A stretch of 64,000 nt of DNA from Alkaliphilus peptidifermentans DSM 18978 (lineage in GTDB: Bacteria; Bacillota; Clostridia; Peptostreptococcales; Natronincolaceae). The stretch lies in contig NZ_FMUS01000019.1 of NCBI RefSeq assembly GCF_900101495.1, forward strand, positions 31,018-95,017, written 5' to 3'. Shown piece by piece: positions 38,380-48,665 of this stretch. Position 1 is the first letter of the stretch. Each line of letters starts with the position of its first letter. A program made the translations under genes and the position numbers. A model generated the notes under the pieces. It was not told the DNA's origin and searched no databases. It worked only from the letters and a program-made list of their open reading frames with translations.

Positions 38380-39240
38380 CTACTTCAGTGCTTCAGCACC
38401 ACCAACGATTTCGGCTATTTCTTGAGTGATGGATGCTTGCCTTGCTCTATTATACTGTAGTTTTAAACTATCTATCATTTCCTCTGCATTATCGGTGGCA
38501 CTTTCCATAGCAACCCTAGTGGCTCCGTGCTCACTGGTTGCAGCTTCAACAATGGCTCCATAAATCATGCTATCAACATACTTGGGAATTAAATAGTCCA
38601 AAACAGCTTCTGGCGATGGTTCGTAGGTCATTCTCTCTTCTCTTTCCTTAACTACAGTTTCTTCGTTTACCTCTAAGGGTAACAGCTTAATAGCTCTAGG
38701 CTTATAGCTAATTGTTGAGAAGAATTCTGTATAAACCAGGTATACCTCGTCAACAAGCTTTTGCTTATATAGTTCTCTACTTAGTTCACCAATGTTATGG
38801 GCAAAGTTATAGGTTGGATTATCTGACGGACTTTGAAACTCTCCATCCAGATCATATTGTCTTTTCTTAAAGTAATCCCTACCTTTTGTACCTACAGCTA
38901 TAATTGAAACTCTTTCCTTCTCTTCCATATGGACAACAGCCTTTTTTATTACGTTGGAGTTATAGCCTCCACATAAACCACGATCAGCTGTAATGACAAT
39001 ATACCCTGTTTTTTCAACTTTTCTAGGGGTAATATAGTCGTGCTTTACCCCTTTTGTGGAAGCGATTATTTCATTGATGGTCTCTCCAATCAAATTGAAA
39101 TAAGGTCGTGTTTTTTCAAGGTTTTCCTTAGCCTTTCTTAGCTTAGCTGAGGAGACCAGTTCCATAGCCTTTGTTATTTGCTTTGTACTATTTACACTCT
39201 TTATACGCCTTTTAATGTCCCGCATTCCTAAACCAGCCAA
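38380..39240 (-). CDS. atpG: ATP synthase F1 gamma subunit
   Basis: The 286-residue rotor stalk has the N-terminal helix MRDIKRRIKSVNSTKQITKAMELVSSAKLRKA, the central Rossmann-like part (VITADRGLCGGYNSNVIKKA) and the C-terminal helix ATDNAEEMIDSLKLQYNRARQASITQEIAEIVGGAEAL. Full length. Confidence 0.97.
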   Translation of the reverse strand: MAGLGMRDIKRRIKSVNSTKQITKAMELVSSAKLRKAKENLEKTRPYFNLIGETINEIIASTKGVKHDYITPRKVEKTGYIVITADRGLCGGYNSNVIKKAVVHMEEKERVSIIAVGTKGRDYFKKRQYDLDGEFQSPSDNPTYNFAHNIGELSRELYKQKLVDEVYLVYTEFFSTISYKPRAIKLLPLEVNEETVVKEREERMTYEPSPEAVLDYLIPKYVDSMIYGAIVEAATSEHGATRVAMESATDNAEEMIDSLKLQYNRARQASITQEIAEIVGGAEALK

Positions 39241-39272
39241 TATCTCACCTCCCGGTTAATGGTATTAACCGT

Positions 39273-40796
<1,524 letters not shown>

Positions 40797-40807
40797 TCAC
40801 CCCTATC

Positions 40808-41350
40808 CTATACTATAATTTGCGACAACTGTTCTTTCATTTGCCCCAATCGATTTTTTATCGTTCCGTCTATGACTTTATCACCCATTTTTATGAGAAT
40901 ACCGCCTATTACTTCAGAGTCAATTTCATTAATTAAGTTTACATTCTTGCCAGAAGACATAGAAAGCTTTACTTGAAGCTTTAGTAAATCTTCTTCCTTC
41001 ATTGGTATAGCAGTAACTGCTGTTGCAGCCACCATGTTCTTAGATTTATTAGCCAGCATAACATATTCTTCAGTTATTTGATGAATATAATTCTGCCTTC
41101 TCTTATCAATCAATATGTACAGGAAGCTTAATACTTCATTACTCACCCTGTCCTTGAAGCATTGCGATAATATCTCTTTTTTATCTTTTTGTTGAATCAG
41201 CGGAGAACCTAACAAGTCAGCCAATTGGCTATATTCTTTTATGCAGTCTGCCACAAATTGAAGTTCTTCCTTAAGGGGTTGAATTCGATTATCCTCAAGT
41301 CCAACTTCATACAATGCATAGGCATACCGTTTGGCTACTAATTCTGCCAT
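40808..41350 (-). CDS. atpH: ATP synthase F1 delta subunit
   Basis: The 180-residue peripheral stalk subunit has AKRYAYALYEVGLEDNRI at the N-terminus, LLGSPLIQQKDKKEIL in the middle and the C-terminal DSEVIGGILIKMGDKVIDGTIKNRLGQMKEQL, all typical of OSCP/delta. It overlaps atpF by 13 bp, so translation is coupled. Confidence 0.96.
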   Translation of the reverse strand: MAELVAKRYAYALYEVGLEDNRIQPLKEELQFVADCIKEYSQLADLLGSPLIQQKDKKEILSQCFKDRVSNEVLSFLYILIDKRRQNYIHQITEEYVMLANKSKNMVAATAVTAIPMKEEDLLKLQVKLSMSSGKNVNLINEIDSEVIGGILIKMGDKVIDGTIKNRLGQMKEQLSQIIV

Positions 41351-41841
41351 GTTACTTCCCCTACCTCATCAATAAATTGCTGAATTAATTGCTGGTGGGC
41401 CTGTTGGTCCAATTCCTTTTCAATAACCTTTGAGGCAGTGATAATTGCAAGGGTAGATAATTGATCCTTAAGCTCATTAATAGCCTTTTGTCTCTCCCTT
41501 TCAATATCTTGATTAGCCCTCTCCAGTATTTTTTTAGCATCCAGCTCAGCAGCTTTAACAATTTCATTGCCTCGTTCTTCCGCTCGTCTTGTAGCTTCTT
41601 TAATAATTTGGTTTCTTTCTTCCTTTATATTATCAAGCTTTGACATGTATTCTGTGTGAAGCTCATTTGCTTCTTTTTTCTTGTTCTCGGCATCCTTAAT
41701 TGCATTCTCGATTTTTTCTGTTCTACTATTCATATGGCCAGTTACTGGCTTAAACAGGTACTTCCTTAGTACATAGTATAGAATAAGGAAGTTAATTATC
41801 TGAAATGCAAAGGTCCAACCAAATTCCACTAATCCTAACAT
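41338..41841 (-). CDS. atpF: ATP synthase Fo b subunit
   Basis: The 167-residue subunit has one N-terminal membrane span (WTFAFQIINFLILYYVLRKYLFKPV), then a long charged dimerisation helix (NAIKDAENKKKEANELHTEYMSKLDNIKEERNQIIKEAT). It is the stator stalk. Ribosome site AAAGGAGGC. Confidence 0.96.
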   Translation of the reverse strand: MLGLVEFGWTFAFQIINFLILYYVLRKYLFKPVTGHMNSRTEKIENAIKDAENKKKEANELHTEYMSKLDNIKEERNQIIKEATRRAEERGNEIVKAAELDAKKILERANQDIERERQKAINELKDQLSTLAIITASKVIEKELDQQAHQQLIQQFIDEVGEVTWQN

Positions 41842-41892
41842 CCCTTTGCCTCCTTTCTATAGTATCGGGCAAATTACTATTCCCCCGACTGT

Positions 41893-42198
<306 letters not shown>

Positions 42199-42206
42199 TT
42201 AAATTT

Positions 42207-42773
<567 letters not shown>

Positions 42774-42790
42774 TTAGGTGATTAAAGTTG

Positions 42791-43495
42791 TTAATCCATT
42801 GCAATCGATATAAATACCATCGAAAGCATTACAAAAATGAATGAATGCAAGACACCTGAAAACAAATCAAAATACAGGTGGAAAAACACAGGTGCTCCTG
42901 CTTGTAAAATTGGGAAGAAGCTTAACCCAATCATGCTACTAAAGCTTGTTAGTGCACTATAAAGCAAACCAATAATGATAAATCCTCCAACCATATTTCC
43001 AAACAAACGGAAGGCCAATGATATTGGTGTTGATAGTTCACTCATGATATTCATCGGCAGTAAAAAAGGTAGAGGCTCTAAAAAGCCCTTAAGATATGTC
43101 CCCACTCCCTTTCTTTTTGCTCCGAAAAAGTGAATTGCTATAAAAGTTAAAATAGCCAGTGCAAAGGTAGTATTTATATCTGCTGTAGGTTGTCTAAGAC
43201 CAATAAGCCCCCACAGATTTGCAAACACTAAAAACAAAAACAGTGTGCCCATATATGGTACAAAAAACAACTTATCTGAACCCATTGTTTGTGCTGTAAG
43301 ATTGCTTATGAATTCTACAATGGTTTCTGTGGCATTTTGGAAACCTCTCGGAACTGTCTCTAACCTTTTTGATGCCATAACTGCAAAGGTTATGAGGATC
43401 GCCATAATAATCCAGGTGTTGACAACAGTATCACTTAGGGGAATTCCATCAAAAATGGGTATTTCATATACAATTCTGGGACCAAACCCTACCAT
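42791..43495 (-). CDS. atpB: ATP synthase Fo a subunit
   Basis: The 234-residue membrane subunit forms the ion half-channels. The essential Arg is in STPISLAFRLFGNMVGGFIIIGLLY, and the C-terminal helix is FSGVLHSFIFVMLSMVFIS. The N-terminal IFDGIPLSDTVVNTWIIMAILI is also typical. Its ATG overlaps the atpI stop (TAATG). Confidence 0.96.
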   Translation of the reverse strand: MVGFGPRIVYEIPIFDGIPLSDTVVNTWIIMAILITFAVMASKRLETVPRGFQNATETIVEFISNLTAQTMGSDKLFFVPYMGTLFLFLVFANLWGLIGLRQPTADINTTFALAILTFIAIHFFGAKRKGVGTYLKGFLEPLPFLLPMNIMSELSTPISLAFRLFGNMVGGFIIIGLLYSALTSFSSMIGLSFFPILQAGAPVFFHLYFDLFSGVLHSFIFVMLSMVFISIAMD

Positions 43496-43902
43496 TACCT
43501 CTCCTCCTTTCTCTTTAAGATGTTTTTAAAGTATTCCTTGCTGTTGAAGAGCTCAGTTTTAAGGATTACTAGCTTTAATGAAGTCAAGCCAGCGATTGTT
43601 CCTAAAACGTTAATATAATCAGCCTGTATTGAAACATATACCACTATACCAGTAATAACATATCGTAAAAGATACCTAGATGTGGCATAGGCTTGAGCCT
43701 TTGGTGGGGGCATTTGTACAGCCCTATTTAAAGTTAGATATAATAATCTAAAATTTAGTAACGAAATAGCCATTCCAAATACAATTCCTACAACAAAGTT
43801 GATAGGGTTTTTTAAAAATACCAGTGCTATGATGCAAATAAAACCATTTAGCAGCAATCCACTTTTAAGCATTCTCAACTGTGTTTGTTTCACAGAATCC
43901 AC
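43495..43902 (-). CDS. atpI: ATP synthase subunit I
   Basis: The 135-residue protein has four hydrophobic segments (LLLNGFICIIALVFL, NFVVGIVFGMAISLLNFRLLYL, YLLRYVITGIVVYVSI and a C-terminal one) and fits the ATP-synt_I family that helps c-ring assembly. I choose GTG 43902 because AAGGAAGTGAGG precedes it and the atpZ stop lies just upstream; the frame extends 14 codons further inside atpZ. Confidence 0.85.
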   Translation of the reverse strand: MDSVKQTQLRMLKSGLLLNGFICIIALVFLKNPINFVVGIVFGMAISLLNFRLLYLTLNRAVQMPPPKAQAYATSRYLLRYVITGIVVYVSIQADYINVLGTIAGLTSLKLVILKTELFNSKEYFKNILKRKEER

Positions 43903-43906
43903 TGCC

Positions 43907-44137
43907 TCACTTCCTTTTCTTTTTATCAATATCCTTGGTGGCAACCTTAAAAAGATTCATAAAGGCTACTATTACACCCATTATTATAAGAACAAACAAA
44001 AATATTGGTTGAGAATTTAACCTGCTGTCAATCCATCTTCCAAGATATACTCCACCAATAATAGGTACAATCATGGATATTCCGATATAGCTTATTAGAG
44101 CAAGATTCTCAAACATATGACCTTTTTTTCCTGCCAT
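43907..44137 (-). CDS. atpZ: AtpZ/AtpI-family small membrane protein
   Basis: The 76-residue protein has two membrane spans, LALISYIGISMIVPIIGGVYLGRWID and FLFVLIIMGVIVAFMNLFKVA, with the GxxLGRWID motif of the AtpZ (DUF4491-like, F0F1-ATPase_gene1) family. It heads the atp operon and may assist assembly or ion supply. ATG 44137 follows AAGGAGAAA; the frame opens 18 codons upstream without a ribosome site. Confidence 0.85.
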   Translation of the reverse strand: MAGKKGHMFENLALISYIGISMIVPIIGGVYLGRWIDSRLNSQPIFLFVLIIMGVIVAFMNLFKVATKDIDKKKRK

Positions 44138-44483
44138 ATTTTTCTCCTTAATAAATAAAGTATTCTCTTTTTTATATTTATAATCCTGCATAGATAGAAC
44201 CGCAAGTTAAACGTGTTTATTATTGACAATTAATTATCATTCTTTGCAGGTTTCATAAACACTTATTCATATAAATATTTATACAGTGATATTACGAATA
44301 TTTTCAATAATTCCGCAAGACCACTGAGTTTATTTCGACATGTATAACTGTTTTTCCTCCTTTTTTAGTTATAAAATAATTAGTTATTTCATATAGTTTT
44401 TATTTTGTGAATAAATTAACCTTTTTTGACTGATAATGAATTAAATATTGCATTTTTTTATTTATACAGTTTTTTCAATCAGA

Positions 44484-45596
44484 TCATCTATCTAGCAATG
44501 CTTCTATAATCCTATCACAAGCTCTTCCATCTCCATAAGGATTTGTTGCAGTAGCCATAGTATTATAGGCATCTTTGTTTGTTAAAAGGTTTTCTATTTC
44601 ATTAACAATACTTTGTTTTTCCACCCCAACAACCTTTACGGTCCCCGCTGCCACTGCCTCAGGTCGTTCTGTTTCTGTCCTTAAAACTAGAATAGGCTTG
44701 CCCAATGATGGTGCCTCCTCCTGTATACCACCAGAATCAGTTATAATTAGGTATGCTCGATTTAATAGGTTGGCGAAGGCTTCATATTCCAAGGGTTCAA
44801 TTAAGTGCACCGATGATATATTACCTAGTATTTCATCTGCCAATTTTCCGATTTGTGGATTTAGATGAACAGGAAATATTACTTCAACATCCTTGTTAGT
44901 ATTAGCAACCTCAGCTACCCCATTGAAGATATTAGACATCGGAACTCCCCAGTTTTCTCTTCTATGGCATGTCATTACAATAACCTTCTTAGCATTAAAA
45001 TCAATATGGTTAAGAAGATCATTCTGAAAAGCGTAGTCGTCATTAATCACCTGCAGCAGGGCATCTATAACGGTATTTCCTGTTATATAAATATCTTTAC
45101 CTTCAATGCCTTCTTTTACTAAATTATTATAGTTTTCTTTTGTAGGTGCAAAATGTATGTTGGCCAGCTTGGAAGTTAAGCTTCTATTCATTTCCTCAGG
45201 ATAAGGCGAATAAATATTTCCACTGCGAAGACCTGCCTCTACATGTCCAACCTTAATTTTTTGGTAAAAGGCAGCAAGGGCACCAACAAATGTCGTACTT
45301 GTATCTCCATGCACCAATACAATATCAGGCTTTTCTTTTATTAAGACTTCTTCTAAACCCTTTAAAACCGCTACTGTAATATCTGAAATGCTCTGTCCAT
45401 GCTTCATAATGTTAAGATCATGATTAGGCGTTATATCAAAAATTTTCAACACCATGTCAAGCATTTCTCTATGCTGAGCAGTTACACACACAATGGATTC
45501 TATATCCTTATGCTTCTCCATTTTTTTTATTAATGGAGCCATTTTTATTGCCTCTGGTCTTGTTCCAAAAATAGTTAATACCTTTAGTCTTTTCAT
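44484..45596 (-). CDS. wecB: UDP-N-acetylglucosamine 2-epimerase
   Basis: The 370-residue non-hydrolysing epimerase makes UDP-ManNAc for wall polymers. Family marks: FGTRPEAIKMAPLI at the N-terminus, ETAQHREMLDMVL-like block (VTAQHREMLDMVLKIF), VHGDTSTTFVGALAAFY, GHVEAGLRSGNIYSPYPEEMNR, TCHRRENWG and ITDSGGIQEEAPSLGKPILVLR. It lies between tagO and the atp operon, the usual arrangement in Clostridia. Confidence 0.96.
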   Translation of the reverse strand: MKRLKVLTIFGTRPEAIKMAPLIKKMEKHKDIESIVCVTAQHREMLDMVLKIFDITPNHDLNIMKHGQSISDITVAVLKGLEEVLIKEKPDIVLVHGDTSTTFVGALAAFYQKIKVGHVEAGLRSGNIYSPYPEEMNRSLTSKLANIHFAPTKENYNNLVKEGIEGKDIYITGNTVIDALLQVINDDYAFQNDLLNHIDFNAKKVIVMTCHRRENWGVPMSNIFNGVAEVANTNKDVEVIFPVHLNPQIGKLADEILGNISSVHLIEPLEYEAFANLLNRAYLIITDSGGIQEEAPSLGKPILVLRTETERPEAVAAGTVKVVGVEKQSIVNEIENLLTNKDAYNTMATATNPYGDGRACDRIIEALLDR

Positions 45597-45785
45597 TGTA
45601 AGCCCCTTTCATGTTTGTTTTCACTAAAATAAATTGTAATCCAATTAATTCATAAGGACTGCTGATGTTGTAATGATTTTCTTATCCCTTTTATAGTCCC
45701 ATTATCTACTATTTTTTATTAGAATTCAACAGCCTAACGTTAAATCTATTTTCTTTTTCACCAGTATTTTATAATTTTAAGCAAA

Positions 45786-45830
45786 TTAAAAGTCATATAA
45801 TTAATCCCATCAGATTAATTATATGACTTT
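45786..45830 (-). terminator. Rho-independent terminator of tagO
   Basis: AGTCATATAATTAATC and GATTAATTATATGACT form a 16-bp perfect stem around TGATGG-like loop bases, with T-rich flanks. Confidence 0.85.
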
Positions 45831-45854
45831 ACGACTTTTTCTATTAATATCAAA

Positions 45855-46892
45855 TTAACTATTGGCTTTTCTTTCACTGGTTTTCTCCACAAGACCAAGT
45901 CTTAAAGCTCCTAATACTATTAATAATCCGATAGTTAATAAAACAAGATACGCGGTGGTTTTGCTAGTATCTGATATATATACAGCACTACCTCCTAAAA
46001 CCATACTAATAAAATATAATGTCAGGACGGTTTGTCTTTGGCTTAGTCCATAATCAAGAAGTTTATGGTGAAGATGTCCTTTATCGGCTTCCATAATTGG
46101 TCTTTTATTTACCAATCTTCTTGCTATTGCGAAGGCTGTATCAAACACAGGAACTCCAAGAGCTAATACAGGAATAGCAACTGCTATTGTAGTGGCACTT
46201 TTAATTACCCCTTCAATAGAGACACTGGCCAACAAAAATCCAATCAGCAAGGAACCAGTATCACCCATAAATATTTCAGCAGGATTAAAGTTGTAAGGTA
46301 AAAACCCAACTGCTCCTCCAGCAAGAATTATTAACAGCATAGCAACACCCACTTGGCCATGGGTATAAGCAACAATTGCCAGTGTTACCGAAGCAATTAC
46401 AGACACTCCTGCTGCCAATCCATCTAATCCATCGATAAGATTAACCGCATTAGTAATACCTATAATCCAAAATATTGTAACTATACCACTATATTGCCCA
46501 AATGATATTCCCGTCTCTAAGAAAGGTACACTAATGTATTTAATACTAACACCACTATAAACCACTATAACAGCTGCAATAATTTGTACTAACAATTTAT
46601 ACTTAGCAGAAATCTGCTTTACATCATCAATAATCCCAATTATAGTAATCAAAGTTGCTCCAATGAGAATTCCAATAAAACTTCGATTAATTGGAAGCAT
46701 TATTAATGCAGTTAAAGCAAAGGCTACATATATTGCAAGTCCACCCATCCTTGGAATCGGTTTAGTATGTACCCTCCTATTATCCTTAGGGACATCAACT
46801 GCACCAATCTTGTAGGCAAGCTTTTTAGCATATGGAGTTAATATATATGAAATCATTAAAGCCAAGAAAAAAGCCATGAATAATTTTTCCAT
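45855..46892 (-). CDS. tagO: Undecaprenyl-phosphate N-acetylglucosamine-1-phosphate transferase (TagO/WecA)
   Basis: A 345-residue MraY-family enzyme with about eleven membrane spans that starts wall polymer synthesis on undecaprenyl phosphate. Catalytic loops: RRVHTKPIPRMGGLAIY, the DDVKQISAKYK aspartates, NAVNLIDGLDGLAAG and FMGDTGSLLIGFLLA, plus the cytoplasmic HLHHKLLDYG. Its product and that of wecB feed the same pathway. In the undisturbed genome it would follow comEB. Confidence 0.96.
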   Translation of the reverse strand: MEKLFMAFFLALMISYILTPYAKKLAYKIGAVDVPKDNRRVHTKPIPRMGGLAIYVAFALTALIMLPINRSFIGILIGATLITIIGIIDDVKQISAKYKLLVQIIAAVIVVYSGVSIKYISVPFLETGISFGQYSGIVTIFWIIGITNAVNLIDGLDGLAAGVSVIASVTLAIVAYTHGQVGVAMLLIILAGGAVGFLPYNFNPAEIFMGDTGSLLIGFLLASVSIEGVIKSATTIAVAIPVLALGVPVFDTAFAIARRLVNKRPIMEADKGHLHHKLLDYGLSQRQTVLTLYFISMVLGGSAVYISDTSKTTAYLVLLTIGLLIVLGALRLGLVEKTSERKANS

Positions 46893-46984
46893 TCTTCCAC
46901 TCCTTTGTATATCAGTTACCTAAACAGTATATTACACTATATTACACTATTTTGTCATTTCTTACAATGTTTCTAAATCCCTGT

Positions 46985-47194
46985 TTACTCGAATTTTTCC
47001 AATTGTATTCCAGCTTCTAAAAGCATTGCTTCGGAAAATTCATCAGGATATTTTCCCTTCAATACAACTCTTTTAATACCGGCGTTTATTAATATTTTAG
47101 TACATAATATACATGGCTGTAATGTGACATACAGGGTGCTATCTTTTATTTCAATACCATGATATGCCGCCTGTATGATTGCATTTTGTTCAGC
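46985..47194 (-). pseudogene. comEB: comEB (dCMP deaminase), 3' fragment cut off by the mobile element
   Basis: The frame reads AEQNAIIQAAYHGIEIKDST, then LYVTLQPCILCTKILINAGIKRVV and stops after LEKFE. It contains the PCxxC zinc cysteines but lacks the first half and any start. The N-terminal part is 16 kb away at 63250-63486. Joining the two at the shared GCNGAA gives an in-frame, normal 146-residue deaminase. The break is immediately before the Gln following H-A-E. Confidence 0.93.
47189..47194 (-). other. Core/attachment sequence GCTGAA at the right element boundary
   Basis: On the minus strand GCTGAA abuts the element end and reads in frame into the comEB 3' part. The other boundary has GCGGAA at 63250-63255. 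Both encode Ala-Glu. Confidence 0.75.
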
Positions 47195-47399
47195 AAATAT
47201 ATACTTTTAAAACAGACAAGTACACGTATTGTAATTATATCAATAACTATATACGAAAGTAAAGTTTACTTCTAAGCTAATTCCTTACAATTTCATTACA
47301 TTTCAATTACATGTCCATCTATTTTAAGTATAACCTTTAACTTGTATAAAAACTAGCTACATTTCTAAATTAATGTTATCATTCTAATACTTAACCCCA

Positions 47400-47438
47400 C
47401 AAAAAAACATGACCTAAAAATTGATTTAGGTCGATGTT
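47400..47438 (-). terminator. Terminator of the Pycsar-like operon
   Basis: GACCTAAA/TTTAGGTC stem with flanking AACAT/ATGTT pairs around TCAATTT, followed by seven T residues on the minus strand; 23 bp past the effector gene stop. The remaining 47195-47400 is the non-coding element end. Confidence 0.8.
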
Positions 47439-47460
47439 AATTTGAAATATTGAAATTATA

Positions 47461-48018
47461 CTAGATTGTATCAATAGTCATAAAAATTTTAACTATTAAG
47501 TATAATGCAAGAGCTATTATAGGACTTAATATAGCTCCGATACTACAATAAAGTGCATACTTAAAACATTTATATTTTCTTACTGTAACTTTAGAGTTGT
47601 AAATTATCTCTTTAGCATAATCTAATTCTAGTTTGCCAATATCATTCTCACATTTCTCAATATTGTAATAATCTTTATAAATTCTTTTGACATACTCCTC
47701 AGCATTTTTACATTTCGATATGTCTTGAAAAAATATTAAAATAGCGTTTTCGTAATTATCATTTCCACAGTTAGCAAATCGGTCTAGCATAGGTAAAAAA
47801 GACCATAAGGCTAGCCCTATGGCTAGTAAAAGTAATCCTAAAGCACTATACATATATAATCTTATCCAATTAGATATATTTGCATCATTATTAGTAATAA
47901 TGCCAGCTATTCCTATTACAAAAGCACTATTTACTACTATGAGAGCACCATTTTTGGCTTCTGCAAAATTTAGCCAATGATTGATATAAGAAAATATTTC
48001 TTTTAGCTTTTCTTCCAT
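47461..48018 (-). CDS. Pycsar-type transmembrane effector (DUF5706-like)
   Basis: The 185-residue protein has AEAKNGALIVVNSAFVIGIAGII as first span, YMYSALGLLLLAIGLALWSFLP as second, a soluble acidic segment of about 80 residues and a C-terminal hydrophobic hairpin (YCSIGAILSPIIALALYLIVKIFM). The start, AxxKxxxxxxxxxA, followed by a helix ending in LP, is the pattern of PycTM effectors, which respond to cyclic pyrimidine nucleotides and damage the membrane. It is the last gene of the cyclase operon. ATG 48018 follows AGGAG; a TTG eight codons upstream is possible. Confidence 0.78.
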   Translation of the reverse strand: MEEKLKEIFSYINHWLNFAEAKNGALIVVNSAFVIGIAGIITNNDANISNWIRLYMYSALGLLLLAIGLALWSFLPMLDRFANCGNDNYENAILIFFQDISKCKNAEEYVKRIYKDYYNIEKCENDIGKLELDYAKEIIYNSKVTVRKYKCFKYALYCSIGAILSPIIALALYLIVKIFMTIDTI

Positions 48019-48068
48019 GATTTCTCCTGCACGTTCTTGCAAGCCAATCCCCCCAATATGAACTATAA

Positions 48069-48665
48069 TTATCTTTTGTTAATAAATCTCAAAGCTTCAT
48101 CCCCATGTGGCAAGTCAACTAGCTCCCAGTTCTTTCCCTCAACGAATGACAAAACTTGATAATATAACTTCCATGCACTCATTAGTATTTTAGTTGTTCT
48201 ATGCTCATATTTCACACTATTAATTTCTCCATCAGGATGATGTGTACATAAGCCTGTCGATCTTCCATTAATATACTTAATATGTCTATGTTCTGGTGGT
48301 ACTAAGCTCCAATCAATCGAGCCACACACATCTTCTACAGTTATATCCTCATCTGGAAAATTGGATGGATATGACGCAAAAATATAGAAGCTATATTTCT
48401 TTTCAATTTCTTCCGATTTTAAGTAAGTTACCATGTCACTAGGTACTAGTTTGCCAAAAATAAATATTTCTTTAGGTTCCACAGTAGGAGGCATGCAAAT
48501 TTTAAGTAATGGAAAAAAAGATTTTACAAGTTGATAATCTTTATAAACCTCTCTATAATAATTATTATAATCATAAGCTCTGTTAAAGGGGGAAATTAGT
48601 TTGTTATCAATCAAGGGAAAACTACCTAGTTTTCCCTTGTTGCTAGCGTTTACAGAGTTATTCAT
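48069..48665 (-). CDS. E2-like (ubiquitin-conjugating fold) protein in a Pycsar-like operon
   Basis: The 198-residue protein lies between the cyclase and the TM effector. From about residue 65 it reads like a prokaryotic E2: beta strands IFIFGKLV and YSFYIFASYP, then P104, H126-R-H128, N-G (133-134), candidate catalytic Cys140 in GLCTHHPDG, and C-terminal helices with W165 and LPHG (185-188). The order YP...P...H..x..NG....LC....W..Y......LPHG matches E2 proteins of CBASS operons. ATG 48665 overlaps the cyclase stop (ATGAATAA) and follows GGGGAA, so translation is coupled. No E1 or JAB gene is nearby. The E2 call is by eye and needs structure support. Confidence 0.62.
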   Translation of the reverse strand: MNNSVNASNKGKLGSFPLIDNKLISPFNRAYDYNNYYREVYKDYQLVKSFFPLLKICMPPTVEPKEIFIFGKLVPSDMVTYLKSEEIEKKYSFYIFASYPSNFPDEDITVEDVCGSIDWSLVPPEHRHIKYINGRSTGLCTHHPDGEINSVKYEHRTTKILMSAWKLYYQVLSFVEGKNWELVDLPHGDEALRFINKR